In this document: one piece after another, positions 8,123 through 16,444 of the stretch
How the letters are laid out: the number at the start of each line of letters is the position of its first letter
How positions within the stretch are numbered: the stretch's first letter is position 1
NCBI RefSeq assembly: GCF_009696485.1
Contig: NZ_VULY01000018.1
Span: 1-64,000 of the forward strand
Length of the DNA: 64,000 nt
Origin: Suipraeoptans intestinalis
GTDB taxonomy: Bacteria > Bacillota > Clostridia > Lachnospirales > Lachnospiraceae
Reading direction: 5' to 3'
Made by a program: the position numbers and the translations under genes
Notes under the pieces: model-generated
The model's input: only the letters and a program-made list of their open reading frames with translations
Databases searched by the model: none
Told to the model about the DNA's origin: nothing

Positions 8123-9285
8123 AAACATATGCAAGAGCTTGTGCGAAGATCAATTTGGATGCCATTGAATCCAATGTGGAACAGATGAAAGCGAACCTGA
8201 AGGAAGGCACCAGGATGCTGACCGTTCTGAAAGCAGACGGCTGTGGCCACGGAGCCCTGCCGGTGGCACATCTTTTGGAAGAAAAAGAATATCTCTGGGG
8301 ATTTGCCGTGGCGACGCTGGACGAGGCGATGGTTCTGAGGAAAGACGGAGTAAAAAAGCCGGTTCTGGTGCTTGGTTGTATTTTTCCGGAACAGAGGGCA
8401 GAGGCGATCTCCCATGAGATACGGCAGACGGTATATACTGTGAAAATGGCAGAGGAGATAGCACACCTTGCACAGGAAATGGGGAAGGATGCCTATGTGC
8501 ATGTGAAACTGGATACAGGAATGTCCAGACTCGGATTTCCGGCCAGAGAAGAAAGTGTAGAACAGATCCGGCAGATCGCAGGTCTGCCCGGTTTGAAGGC
8601 AGAGGGGATGTTTACCCACTTCGCAAAGGCGGACGAGACAGACAAAACGTTTACCAACCGGCAGATCGAGGCATACTGCTTTGTCCGCAGAAGGCTGGAG
8701 GAAGAAGGCGTGACATTTCCCATCTACCACTGCTCCAACAGCGCCGCTATCATTGATATGCCGGAAGCAAATATGGATATGGTGCGGGCAGGGATCGCCA
8801 TCTACGGACTGTATCCCTCCGAGGAAGTGAAGAAAGAGGCGGTAAAGCTGACGCCGGCTATGGAGTGGATCAGTCATGTGGCACACGTAAAGTGGGTGGA
8901 GGCAGGAACCCCTGTCAGTTACGGAGGAACCTTTGTGACAGAAAGACCTACACGGATCGCCACCGTTCCCATCGGATATGCGGACGGATATCCCAGAAGT
9001 CTTTCCAACAAGGGATATGTGTTGATCCGGGGCCAGAAAGCGCCTATTCTGGGAAGAGTATGCATGGATCAGATGATGGTAGATGCGACCGAAATAGAAG
9101 GGACGGCATTTGGAGACAGAGTGACACTGGTAGGAAGAGACGGAAAGGAAGAGATCAGCATCCAGATCCTGGCAGAGCTTTCCGAAAGGTTTAATTATGA
9201 ATTTGCCTGCGATATCAGCAAACGCGTTCCCCGGGAATACTGGAGAGGCGGAAAACGGGTGGCGCAGATCGATTATTTCGCATAG
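8119..9285 (+). CDS. alr: alanine racemase, 388 aa
   Basis: PLP enzyme converting L-alanine to D-alanine for peptidoglycan. The N-terminal TIM barrel carries the PLP lysine in VLKADGCGHG (Lys38), the DTGMSRLGF segment and HCSNSAAI; the C-terminal domain has the second catalytic base Tyr in VSYGG and the GRVCMDQMMVD motif. Normal length. Odd point: the usual Tyr four residues after the PLP lysine (KA.AYGHG or KADGYGHG), which touches the cofactor phosphate, is Cys42 here. ATG 8119 overlaps the nnr stop in ATGA, so translation is coupled. A 30-base in-frame alternative does not exist. Confidence 0.95.
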   Translation: MKTYARACAKINLDAIESNVEQMKANLKEGTRMLTVLKADGCGHGALPVAHLLEEKEYLWGFAVATLDEAMVLRKDGVKKPVLVLGCIFPEQRAEAISHEIRQTVYTVKMAEEIAHLAQEMGKDAYVHVKLDTGMSRLGFPAREESVEQIRQIAGLPGLKAEGMFTHFAKADETDKTFTNRQIEAYCFVRRRLEEEGVTFPIYHCSNSAAIIDMPEANMDMVRAGIAIYGLYPSEEVKKEAVKLTPAMEWISHVAHVKWVEAGTPVSYGGTFVTERPTRIATVPIGYADGYPRSLSNKGYVLIRGQKAPILGRVCMDQMMVDATEIEGTAFGDRVTLVGRDGKEEISIQILAELSERFNYEFACDISKRVPREYWRGGKRVAQIDYFA

Positions 9286-9328
9286 AAATGCGCAGGCAAG
9301 CATCAAAAAAGGAGAAATTAAACAGCTT

Positions 9329-10123
9329 ATGGAAGAAGGAAGTTTATTCCATCGCATGAAATATCTGTTTCAGACAGAGGATGAGATGGGAGAAGAAACA
9401 CAAAAGGAAGCGGCGGGATTGATCCGCAATATCTTAAGGTATCTGGACAAAGAAGCCGGCGACATCATGACCCACAGAAAGCATATCGTGGCCATCGACG
9501 GGAATAAATCTTTGGAGGCGGCGCTGAAATTTATGCTGTCCGAAAGCTTTTCCAGATTTCCGATCTACGGGGAGGATATCGATGAGATCATCGGGATCCT
9601 CCACCTAAGAGACGCTATGACGGCTTATTTCCGGGAGGAACTAAGACAGGTTCCCATCCGGGAGCTTGCGGAATATATCCGACCGGTAACCTTTATTCCC
9701 GAGACAAAGAGCATTGATACGCTGTTTCGGGAAATGCAGGCGGAAAAAAGCCACATGACCATTGTACTGGACGAGTACGGACAGACCTCGGGTCTGGTAG
9801 CCATGGAGGACATCCTGGAGGAGATCGTAGGAAATATCCTGGATGAATATGACGAAGAAGAGATCCAGATCCTCCGTCAGGCAGACGGGAGCTACCTGGC
9901 AAAGGGACTGATGGAGCTGGAAGAGCTGGAAGAAGTGATACCGGTGGTGTTTGAAAAGGAGGAATACGAGACGCTGAACGGATTTCTCATTGCACAGCTG
10001 GATCGGATCCCTGCCGAGGACGAAAAAGAACAGGTAGAATACGAAGGCTGGCTTTTTACGATCCTCCAGGTGGACAACAATATCATTCAGAGAGTTAAGA
10101 TTGAAAAAAGAAAAGAAGAATGA
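9329..10123 (+). CDS. CorC/HlyC-like CBS-domain protein without membrane domain, 264 aa
   Basis: Soluble member of the hemolysin C/CorC group. Two CBS domains (about residues 35-150: DIMTHRKHIVAID, SFSRFPIYGEDIDEIIGILHLRD, then EMQAEKSHMTIVLDEYGQTSGLVAMEDILEEIVG) are followed by a CorC_HlyC transporter-associated domain (ETLNGFLIAQLDRIP). The DUF21 transmembrane part found in larger relatives is absent. Start chosen at ATG 9329 after AAAAAAGGAG at 9305-9314; spacing is a little long and a non-ATG start a few codons upstream is possible. It may sense adenosine nucleotides in connection with Mg or other ion transport, but the real role is unknown. Confidence 0.85.
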   Translation: MEEGSLFHRMKYLFQTEDEMGEETQKEAAGLIRNILRYLDKEAGDIMTHRKHIVAIDGNKSLEAALKFMLSESFSRFPIYGEDIDEIIGILHLRDAMTAYFREELRQVPIRELAEYIRPVTFIPETKSIDTLFREMQAEKSHMTIVLDEYGQTSGLVAMEDILEEIVGNILDEYDEEEIQILRQADGSYLAKGLMELEELEEVIPVVFEKEEYETLNGFLIAQLDRIPAEDEKEQVEYEGWLFTILQVDNNIIQRVKIEKRKEE

Positions 10124-10167
10124 TAGAATAGGCAACGTGTGATAAAAATCAAGTGAAGGAGAAAAAG

Positions 10168-10905
10168 ATGTCCGGACATTCTAAATTTGCAAACATCAAA
10201 CATAAAAAAGAAAAAAACGATGCCGCCAAAGGAAAGATCTTTACCAAACTGGGGAAGGAGCTGGCAGTGGCAGTCAAGGAAGGCGGAAGTGCGGATCCTG
10301 CCAATAACAGCCGCCTGCGGGATGTGATCGCAAAGGCGAAGGCCAACAATATGCCAAACGATACCATCGAACGCAACATCAAAAAAGCGGACGGGGACGC
10401 CAACGCGGCAAACTACGAGCATATTACCTACGAAGGATACGGGCCGGGAGGCACAGCTATTATTGTGGAGACCCTGACTGACAACAAGAACAGGACAGCC
10501 TCCAACGTAAAAAATGCTTTCACGAAGGGTAGCGGAAGCGTAGGAACGCCGGGATGTGTCTCCTTTATGTTTGATAAAAAGGGACAGATCATTATTGACA
10601 AGGAAGAGTACGAGGGAGACGGAGACGAACTGATGATGCTGGCTCTGGATGCCGGAGCAGAAGACTTTGAGGAGCAGGAGGACAGCTACGAGATCGTGAC
10701 GGCTCCGGAAGAGTTTGGTCAGGTGCGGATCGCGCTGGAAGAGCAGGGGATCCCTATGGCGGCAGCAGAGGTGACCATGATCCCCCAGACGTATGTAAAG
10801 CTGACAGATGCAAAGGACATCGCTGGGATCCAAAAGACGATGGATCTGCTGGAGGATGACGACGACGTGCAGGATGTGTACCACAACTGGGAAATGGAAG
10901 CATAA
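10168..10905 (+). CDS. yebC: YebC/TACO1 family protein, 245 aa
   Basis: YebC proteins act as transcription regulators in some bacteria, and others help ribosomes through proline stretches. The sequence opens [14 protein letters not shown], continues with FTKLGKEL, the [13 protein letters not shown] motif and ends with the [10 protein letters not shown] and [12 protein letters not shown] segments, all standard. Length is typical. AAGGAG (10156-10161) precedes ATG 10168; an upstream GTG at 10153 in the same frame lacks a ribosome site. Which of the two proposed functions applies cannot be told from sequence. Confidence 0.97.
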   Translation: MSGHSKFANIKHKKEKNDAAKGKIFTKLGKELAVAVKEGGSADPANNSRLRDVIAKAKANNMPNDTIERNIKKADGDANAANYEHITYEGYGPGGTAIIVETLTDNKNRTASNVKNAFTKGSGSVGTPGCVSFMFDKKGQIIIDKEEYEGDGDELMMLALDAGAEDFEEQEDSYEIVTAPEEFGQVRIALEEQGIPMAAAEVTMIPQTYVKLTDAKDIAGIQKTMDLLEDDDDVQDVYHNWEMEA

Positions 10906-10921
10906 GAGTCAGGAGAACAGG

Positions 10922-11680
10922 ATGAAGGATTATACAGAGCTGCTCCCGCAGCTGTTTGAGGAAATGCTGGGACAGATAAAGTATTTTAAAAAGAAGACAT
11001 ATCAGGATCTGTTTGAATCGCTTTTTGAGAAGCACAGACCTCTCATGGAGGCGCTTCAGGAATCTTATGAGTCAGAGGAGGATTTCCTGGATCGGACGGC
11101 GGGGATCATCCCGGATTATGCCCAGGAAAAGCTTTCCCATCTGTCCAAAGGAAAACGGGAGGTACAGATGGTGGATTATAATATGAGCATGGCGGTCTAC
11201 ATCGTTCCTCTGTTGAAGTATTCCAGACAGGAGGGTCCTGCCAGACTGGCAAAGGAAATGGTGATCCGATGGAATGAGAAAAAAATGATGCCGCTGATCC
11301 TGCAGGAATCTTCCTATGAAGAAATTTCCGGAGGATTTAAGAAAGGCTTCTGCTATATTACGACAGCCATCTGCAAAAGCAGAGGATTGCCGGATGACTG
11401 TGAAGAACTGACGATGCTGCGCAGCTACCGGGATACATATCTTTTGGCGACGGAAGAGGGCAGGATGCTGGTGGAGGACTATTACGACACGGCTCCGGTG
11501 CTGGTGCAGTGTCTGGATATGCGGAAAGACGCGGCAAGGATTTATGAAAGACTGTATAAAAAAGAACTGACGGAATGTCTTTCTCTGATCAGGGCGGGAC
11601 AAAACGAGATGTGCAAAGAACGATATGTGGACATGGTGAAACACCTGCAGAGATCTTACGGGGGGACCTGTACACATTAA
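10922..11680 (+). CDS. hypothetical protein with CYITTAxC / LRxYRDxxL domain, 252 aa
   Basis: Uncharacterised cytoplasmic protein seen in clostridia. The C-terminal half holds CYITTAICKSRGLPDDC (from about residue 144), then ELTMLRSYRDTYLL and LVEDYYDTAPVLV, a pattern related to the CFI/CYI-box families where a Cys-rich loop precedes an LR.FRD helix. The N-terminal half is helical and rich in Glu and Lys. No signal peptide or TM is visible. It lies between yebC and spoIIIE on the same strand with 16- and 12-base gaps, ATG 10922 after AGGAG, so it is probably cotranscribed. No function can be assigned. Confidence 0.7.
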   Translation: MKDYTELLPQLFEEMLGQIKYFKKKTYQDLFESLFEKHRPLMEALQESYESEEDFLDRTAGIIPDYAQEKLSHLSKGKREVQMVDYNMSMAVYIVPLLKYSRQEGPARLAKEMVIRWNEKKMMPLILQESSYEEISGGFKKGFCYITTAICKSRGLPDDCEELTMLRSYRDTYLLATEEGRMLVEDYYDTAPVLVQCLDMRKDAARIYERLYKKELTECLSLIRAGQNEMCKERYVDMVKHLQRSYGGTCTH

Positions 11681-11692
11681 GGGGGAAAAAAC

Positions 11693-14203
11693 ATGGCGGC
11701 AAAGTCCACCAAAAAAACACAGACAACAAAAAGAAGTACCGGCACAAAAAAAACCGGGGCAACCGGAAAAAGGAAGACGGCAGCGAGGAAGACCGGAACC
11801 GGCAGAAAGAAAGCCGGCACATCCGGAGGAGATCTGGGGTTTCTGAAACTGGAAACGGTTATCTGGACGCTGCTGACACTGTATGTATTGATGTTTATCA
11901 GCAATCTGGGGATAGGCGGAGCAGTCGGCCGCTTTATCTCCGGTCTTCTTTTTAGTGGGTTTGGGTGGATGTCCTATCCCCTTCCGATCCTCTTGTTTTT
12001 TGGGACTATTTTTGGTGTGGCCAACAGACGCAACAAAAGGGTATACGGAAAACTTCTGGCCTCTGTTTTATGCTTTGTCATGGTCTGCACCCTGCTTCAG
12101 CTGATGGATGGAAAAGGAGGCGGCATGGGAGGGAAAATGGAACAGCTTCTGGCTCCCAATCTGGGAGTGGCAGGGGCCTATGTGATCACCTTTGTCCTTC
12201 TGATCCTTTCCTTTGTCTATCTGTCGGGCAAGTCTGCGCTGAAGGGGATTCGGGATCATGGTCAAAGACTGTTTGAGAGGATCCGGGAGAGCGCATCAGC
12301 CAAAAGAGAGGCTGTCAGACAGAAAAGACAGGAAGAAAGAGCTTTTCGGGAAGCACAAAGAGCGACAGAAGCACAGGAGGAAGAGCTTCCGTGGGAGGAA
12401 GCTTTTGTGCCTCTGCCGGGAGCACGGAAAAGAAGAGACAGAAAAGTGGAGGGCGTTTCTTTCGATACTTCCATCGTAGGGGCGTCTCCGGAAGTAAGAG
12501 AGCTGTCGTCCTATGATCAAAAGACAGAAGAGGCAGGAGAAAAAACAGAAACAGAACCGGTTCCGGTGATCCAAAGGGGAGACACAAGGCAGGAGGAGGC
12601 AGAGCTTCCGGAAGAGGAAGCTCTGACGGCAAAGAGAAAGAAGCATCTGGAGAAAAACGAGGCGAAAAAAGGAATTGAGGAAGTGGAAAAAGAGGCGGTA
12701 AGGCAGTCCTCCATGCGTCCTCACACCTATGTACGTCCGCCTCTTACCCTTCTGAAAAAAGGAAAGCGGGGGACGGGAGAATCTGATGCCAGCCTCAGGG
12801 AAACGTCCATGAAGCTGCAGCAGACGTTAAAGACTTTCGGCGTCAATGTGACGGTGACCAATATCAGCTGCGGTCCCTCCGTGACCAGATATGAGCTGCA
12901 GCCGGAGATGGGAGTGAAGGTGAGTAAGATCGTAGGCCTGTCAGATGACATCAAGTTAAATCTGGCAGCGGCAGATATCCGGATCGAAGCGCCGATTCCC
13001 GGAAAAGCGGCGGTGGGGATCGAGGTGCCCAACAAGGAAAATTCAGCGGTAATGCTGCGGGATCTATTGGAATCGGAAGCTTTCCAGCGCAGCGAGTCCC
13101 GCCTTGCGTTTGCAGCAGGAAAGGATATCGGCGGCAAGCCGGTGGTGGCAGACCTTGCCAAAATGCCGCATGTGCTGATCGCGGGAGCGACAGGTTCGGG
13201 AAAATCTGTCTGCATCAATACGCTGATCATGAGTATTCTGTATAAGGCGTCGCCGGAAGAAGTAAAACTGATCATGATCGACCCGAAGGTGGTGGAGCTT
13301 AGCGTTTACAACGATATCCCCCACCTGATGATCCCGGTGGTAACAGATCCTAAAAAAGCAGCCGGAGCCTTGAACTGGGGCGTGGCGGAGATGACAAGAC
13401 GGTATCAGGAGTTTGCTTCCATGAATGTCCGGGATATCAAAGGATACAACGCGAAAATATCTCATCTTCCCGATACGGAAGAGGGAGAAAAGCCCAAAAA
13501 AATGCCGCAGATCGTCATTATTGTGGATGAGCTGGCAGATCTGATGATGGTGGCTCCGGGAGATGTGGAGGAAGCTATCTGCCGTCTGGCTCAGCTGGCC
13601 AGGGCGGCGGGAATCCATCTGGTACTCGCTACCCAGAGACCTTCCGTCAATGTCATTACGGGACTGATCAAGGCAAACATGCCGTCCCGTATTGCGTTTT
13701 CTGTTTCTTCCGGAGTGGATTCCAGAACCATCATTGATATGAACGGAGCGGAAAAGCTGCTGGGAAAAGGAGACATGCTGTTTTATCCCACCGGCTATCA
13801 GAAGCCGGCAAGAGTCCAGGGCGCTTTCGTGACGGACAAGGAGGTACAGGATGTGGTGCATTTCCTGAAGTCCAATCATCAGGAAGCTTCTTACGACGAA
13901 GAGGTGATCACCCAGGTCAATGCCGGTAACTTTGGAGAAAAAGCAGAGGGATCTGCGCCAGGCGGGGAAGAAAAAGACGCCTATTTTGCGGAGGCGGGAA
14001 GGCTGATCACCGACAAGGAAAAAGCTTCGATCGGAATGATGCAGCGTGCCTTTAAGATAGGATTCAACCGGGCGGCCCGGATCATGGATCAGTTGTGCGA
14101 GGCCGGGGTCGTGGGACCGGAAGAAGGGACAAAGCCCAGGAAGGTCCTGATGACGTCAGCCGAATTTGAGGACTTCCTCGGCGAAACGGCAGAGAATAGA
14201 TAA
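11693..14203 (+). CDS. spoIIIE: FtsK/SpoIIIE family DNA translocase, 836 aa
   Basis: Hexameric ATPase that pumps chromosomal DNA across the division or sporulation septum. A Lys/Thr-rich N-terminus precedes four TM segments (about residues 50-180), then a charged linker to about residue 350 and the motor domain: NISCGPSVTRYELQP, Walker A GATGSGKS near residue 500, IDPKVVELSVYNDIPHL, Walker B IIVDELADLM, and ATQRPSVNVITGLIKANMPSRIAF. The C-terminal gamma domain, which reads polar DNA motifs, ends the protein (KASIGMMQRAFKIGFNRAARIMD). Length is within the SpoIIIE range. ATG 11693 follows a G-rich ribosome site. Confidence 0.97.
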   Translation: MAAKSTKKTQTTKRSTGTKKTGATGKRKTAARKTGTGRKKAGTSGGDLGFLKLETVIWTLLTLYVLMFISNLGIGGAVGRFISGLLFSGFGWMSYPLPILLFFGTIFGVANRRNKRVYGKLLASVLCFVMVCTLLQLMDGKGGGMGGKMEQLLAPNLGVAGAYVITFVLLILSFVYLSGKSALKGIRDHGQRLFERIRESASAKREAVRQKRQEERAFREAQRATEAQEEELPWEEAFVPLPGARKRRDRKVEGVSFDTSIVGASPEVRELSSYDQKTEEAGEKTETEPVPVIQRGDTRQEEAELPEEEALTAKRKKHLEKNEAKKGIEEVEKEAVRQSSMRPHTYVRPPLTLLKKGKRGTGESDASLRETSMKLQQTLKTFGVNVTVTNISCGPSVTRYELQPEMGVKVSKIVGLSDDIKLNLAAADIRIEAPIPGKAAVGIEVPNKENSAVMLRDLLESEAFQRSESRLAFAAGKDIGGKPVVADLAKMPHVLIAGATGSGKSVCINTLIMSILYKASPEEVKLIMIDPKVVELSVYNDIPHLMIPVVTDPKKAAGALNWGVAEMTRRYQEFASMNVRDIKGYNAKISHLPDTEEGEKPKKMPQIVIIVDELADLMMVAPGDVEEAICRLAQLARAAGIHLVLATQRPSVNVITGLIKANMPSRIAFSVSSGVDSRTIIDMNGAEKLLGKGDMLFYPTGYQKPARVQGAFVTDKEVQDVVHFLKSNHQEASYDEEVITQVNAGNFGEKAEGSAPGGEEKDAYFAEAGRLITDKEKASIGMMQRAFKIGFNRAARIMDQLCEAGVVGPEEGTKPRKVLMTSAEFEDFLGETAENR

Positions 14204-14231
14204 GGAGAGAGGAAAGAAGGGAGTGTGCGGT

Positions 14232-15425
14232 ATGAAATGCCCAAATTGCGGATCCTTCATGAAAGAGGAAGAAATGCGGTGCAGACGATGCGGATATGCC
14301 ATACAGATGGTTCCGGACTACAACCCCCTGGAAGACTATCTGGCAGGAGAAATTTCCGGCAGAAATATTTCCGATCCGGTCAGCAGAAATACAACGGCAG
14401 AAAGCACGATGCAAAGAAGGCGGCAGAGCACCTGGACCTCTTCCCCAAAGAAGTCTTCCTATGACGAACGGGAAAGGCGCAGAAAACAGCTAGCCAGAAA
14501 GCGGCAGGCGCAAAAAAAGAGAAGGCTCAGATTTCTGGGAGTAGCGGTTCTTCTGATCCTGGTACTGATCCTGGGAGGGATCGGGCTTTACCGGACAACC
14601 TACAGCGGTCTGGTGGGAAGAGGGAAAAAGGCTCTTCAAAATCAGGAATATGAGAAAGCGAAAAGCCTGTTTCAAAGGGCGCTGAAAAAAAATGAAAAGA
14701 AGCCGGGAGCATACGAAGGACTTGCAAAAACTTATGTTGCCGCGGGAGAGAAAGAAAAAGCAGAACCCCTGTTTCAGGAGGCAATAAAAAAGCAGCCGGG
14801 AAATGTGGAGATCTACGAAGCGCTGATCCGATATTATATGCGGGAAAAAGAAACGGAGAAGATCCCGTCGCTTTTGGAGGACGCCCGGGAATCGGTAGCG
14901 GAAGCGCTGAAGGATTATGTGATAAAGAAACCGGGATTTAGTCTGGATGACGTGCCGGTCTATGACGACGTGCAGGAGCTGACCCTTCGTGCGAAGAAGG
15001 GGCAGACGATCCGTTACACAACAGACGGGACAGCGCCTACGCTGAAAAGTCAGGAGTATACGGAGGCGATCCAGTTGGAAGAGGGAGAAACCGTGATCAT
15101 CGCCATAGCGGTAGATGAAAGAAATATCCCAAGTCTTCCCCAGAAAAAGACCTATATGGTGGAGTTTCCGGTGGAGGATGCCCCGGCTGTTTCTCCTTCG
15201 ACGGGACAGTATTCGGAGGCAAAGCAAATAGAGATCAAGGTTCCGGAAGGGTATGAGGCTTACTATACCCTGGATAAAACAGAACCCACCACTTCTTCCA
15301 CCAAGTACACAGGACCAGTGGAGATGCCGCAGGGAGAAACGCTGTTTAAGGCTATCCTGGTCAATAAAAAGGGGAAAACAAGTGCGGTGACTACTCGGAA
15401 CTATCTGTTGGAACCGGGAAATTAA
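14232..15425 (+). CDS. zinc-ribbon membrane protein with TPR and chitobiase-type domains, 397 aa
   Basis: The protein starts with a zinc ribbon (CPNCG and CRRCG at residues 3-21), followed by an unstructured Arg/Ser-rich stretch, a single TM helix (FLGVAVLLILVLILGGIGLY, near 98-120), TPR-like repeats (ALQNQEYEKAKSLFQRAL, LAKTYVAAGEKEKAEPLFQEAI) and two beta domains of the CHB_HEX_C type (RYTTDGTAPT...Y and YYTLDKTEPT..TKYTGP). It is therefore likely cytoplasmic at its N-terminus and extracellular afterwards. Related zinc-ribbon/TPR proteins are common in Clostridia, but the role is unknown. ATG 14232 lies 28 bases after spoIIIE; no terminator separates them. Confidence 0.8.
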   Translation: MKCPNCGSFMKEEEMRCRRCGYAIQMVPDYNPLEDYLAGEISGRNISDPVSRNTTAESTMQRRRQSTWTSSPKKSSYDERERRRKQLARKRQAQKKRRLRFLGVAVLLILVLILGGIGLYRTTYSGLVGRGKKALQNQEYEKAKSLFQRALKKNEKKPGAYEGLAKTYVAAGEKEKAEPLFQEAIKKQPGNVEIYEALIRYYMREKETEKIPSLLEDARESVAEALKDYVIKKPGFSLDDVPVYDDVQELTLRAKKGQTIRYTTDGTAPTLKSQEYTEAIQLEEGETVIIAIAVDERNIPSLPQKKTYMVEFPVEDAPAVSPSTGQYSEAKQIEIKVPEGYEAYYTLDKTEPTTSSTKYTGPVEMPQGETLFKAILVNKKGKTSAVTTRNYLLEPGN

Positions 15426-15435
15426 GGAAACTATA

Positions 15436-15453
15436 TTGAAACAATTTTAACAA
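15436..15453. promoter_or_regulatory. possible Rex operator upstream of nfnA
   Basis: TTGAAACAATTTTAACAA matches the clostridial Rex consensus TTGTTAA-N4-TTAACAA at 11 of 14 defined positions, with a perfect right half. It lies about 40 bases above the -35 of the downstream promoter, so the fit to a simple repressor site is imperfect. Confidence 0.35.
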
Positions 15454-15492
15454 AATCCCATGAAAAAACTGAAAAATAAGAAGGATTCTGCC

Positions 15493-15521
15493 TTGCTATT
15501 TTCCCCTAAATATTTTATGAT
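15493..15521 (+). promoter_or_regulatory. sigma-A type promoter of nfnAB
   Basis: TTGCTA (15493-15498) and TATGAT (15516-15521) are spaced by 17 bases and lie 33 bases before the nfnA start, in the 128-base gap after the TPR gene. Confidence 0.6.
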
Positions 15522-15553
15522 GGAGAAAGTAGAAAAAATTAGGAGGGCACAGG

Positions 15554-16444
15554 ATGTACAGGATTGTAAAGGCTGAAAAATTAGCGGATTTGATTTATTT
15601 AATGGACGTGGAGGCTCCGCGTGTTGCCAGACACTGTGAGCCGGGACAGTTTGTCATTGTAAAGATCGACGATAAGGGAGAGCGTGTTCCTCTGACTATC
15701 TGTGACTATGACAGAGAGGCGGGGACTGTAACCATCGTATTCCAGACGCTGGGTGCTTCTACCTATCGTATGGCAGAGTTGAAGGAGGGAGATTCCTTCC
15801 AGGACTTTACGGGACCTTTGGGAGTTCCTTCAGAGTTTGTAAACGAAAGCCCGGACAGTCTCAAACAGAAAAAGATCCTGTTTGTGGCAGGCGGCGTGGG
15901 AGCAGCGCCTGTTTATCCACAGGCAAAATGGATGAAAGAAAGAGGGATCGACGTGGATGTGATCGTCGGATCCAAGACCAAAGATATGCTGATCCTGGAA
16001 GAAGAGATGCGGGCGGTATCCGGAAATTACTATCCCTGTACAGACGACGGCTCTTACGGTCATGCCGGTATGGTTACTACCAAGATCGAGCAGCTGGTGA
16101 CAGAAGAGGGAAAGAAGTACGACCTGTGTGTTGCCATCGGTCCTATGATCATGATGAAGTTTGTCTGTCTCCTTACGAAAAAGCTGGAGATCCCTACGAT
16201 CGTCAGCATGAATCCCATTATGGTGGACGGAACGGGTATGTGCGGAGCCTGCCGGCTTCATGTGGGCGATGAGATCAAGTTTGCCTGCGTAGACGGACCG
16301 GAGTTTGACGGACATCTGGTTAATTTTGACGAGTCCATGAAACGTCAGCAGATGTACAAGACGCAGGAAGGACGCGCAACACTGAAATTACAGGAAGGCG
16401 ATACCCATCACGGCGGATGCGGAAGATGCGGAGGTGACAACTAA
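15554..16444 (+). CDS. nfnA: NfnA-like sulfide dehydrogenase/ferredoxin-NADP reductase subunit, 296 aa
   Basis: Small subunit of the electron-bifurcating NADH-dependent ferredoxin:NADP+ oxidoreductase, also annotated as sulfide dehydrogenase subunit beta. It has an FAD-binding barrel (PLTICDYDREAGTVTIVFQTLG), an NAD-binding domain (FVAGGVGAAPVYP, VGSKTKDMLILEEEM) and the 2Fe-2S region (MCGACRLHVG, FACVDGPEFDGH), ending in HGGCGRCGG. AGGAGG at 15541-15546 precedes ATG 15554. The stop overlaps the start of the next gene by one base (TAATG), so the two subunits are translationally coupled. It moves electrons between NADH, NADPH and ferredoxin in the cytoplasm. Confidence 0.92.
   Translation: MYRIVKAEKLADLIYLMDVEAPRVARHCEPGQFVIVKIDDKGERVPLTICDYDREAGTVTIVFQTLGASTYRMAELKEGDSFQDFTGPLGVPSEFVNESPDSLKQKKILFVAGGVGAAPVYPQAKWMKERGIDVDVIVGSKTKDMLILEEEMRAVSGNYYPCTDDGSYGHAGMVTTKIEQLVTEEGKKYDLCVAIGPMIMMKFVCLLTKKLEIPTIVSMNPIMVDGTGMCGACRLHVGDEIKFACVDGPEFDGHLVNFDESMKRQQMYKTQEGRATLKLQEGDTHHGGCGRCGGDN

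Noticed and set aside
8053-9357. 434-codon open frame on the minus strand opposite alr
   Set aside because: It is the complement of a conserved gene, rich in Cys, His and Phe without domain pattern, with no ribosome site; a shadow of alr codon use.
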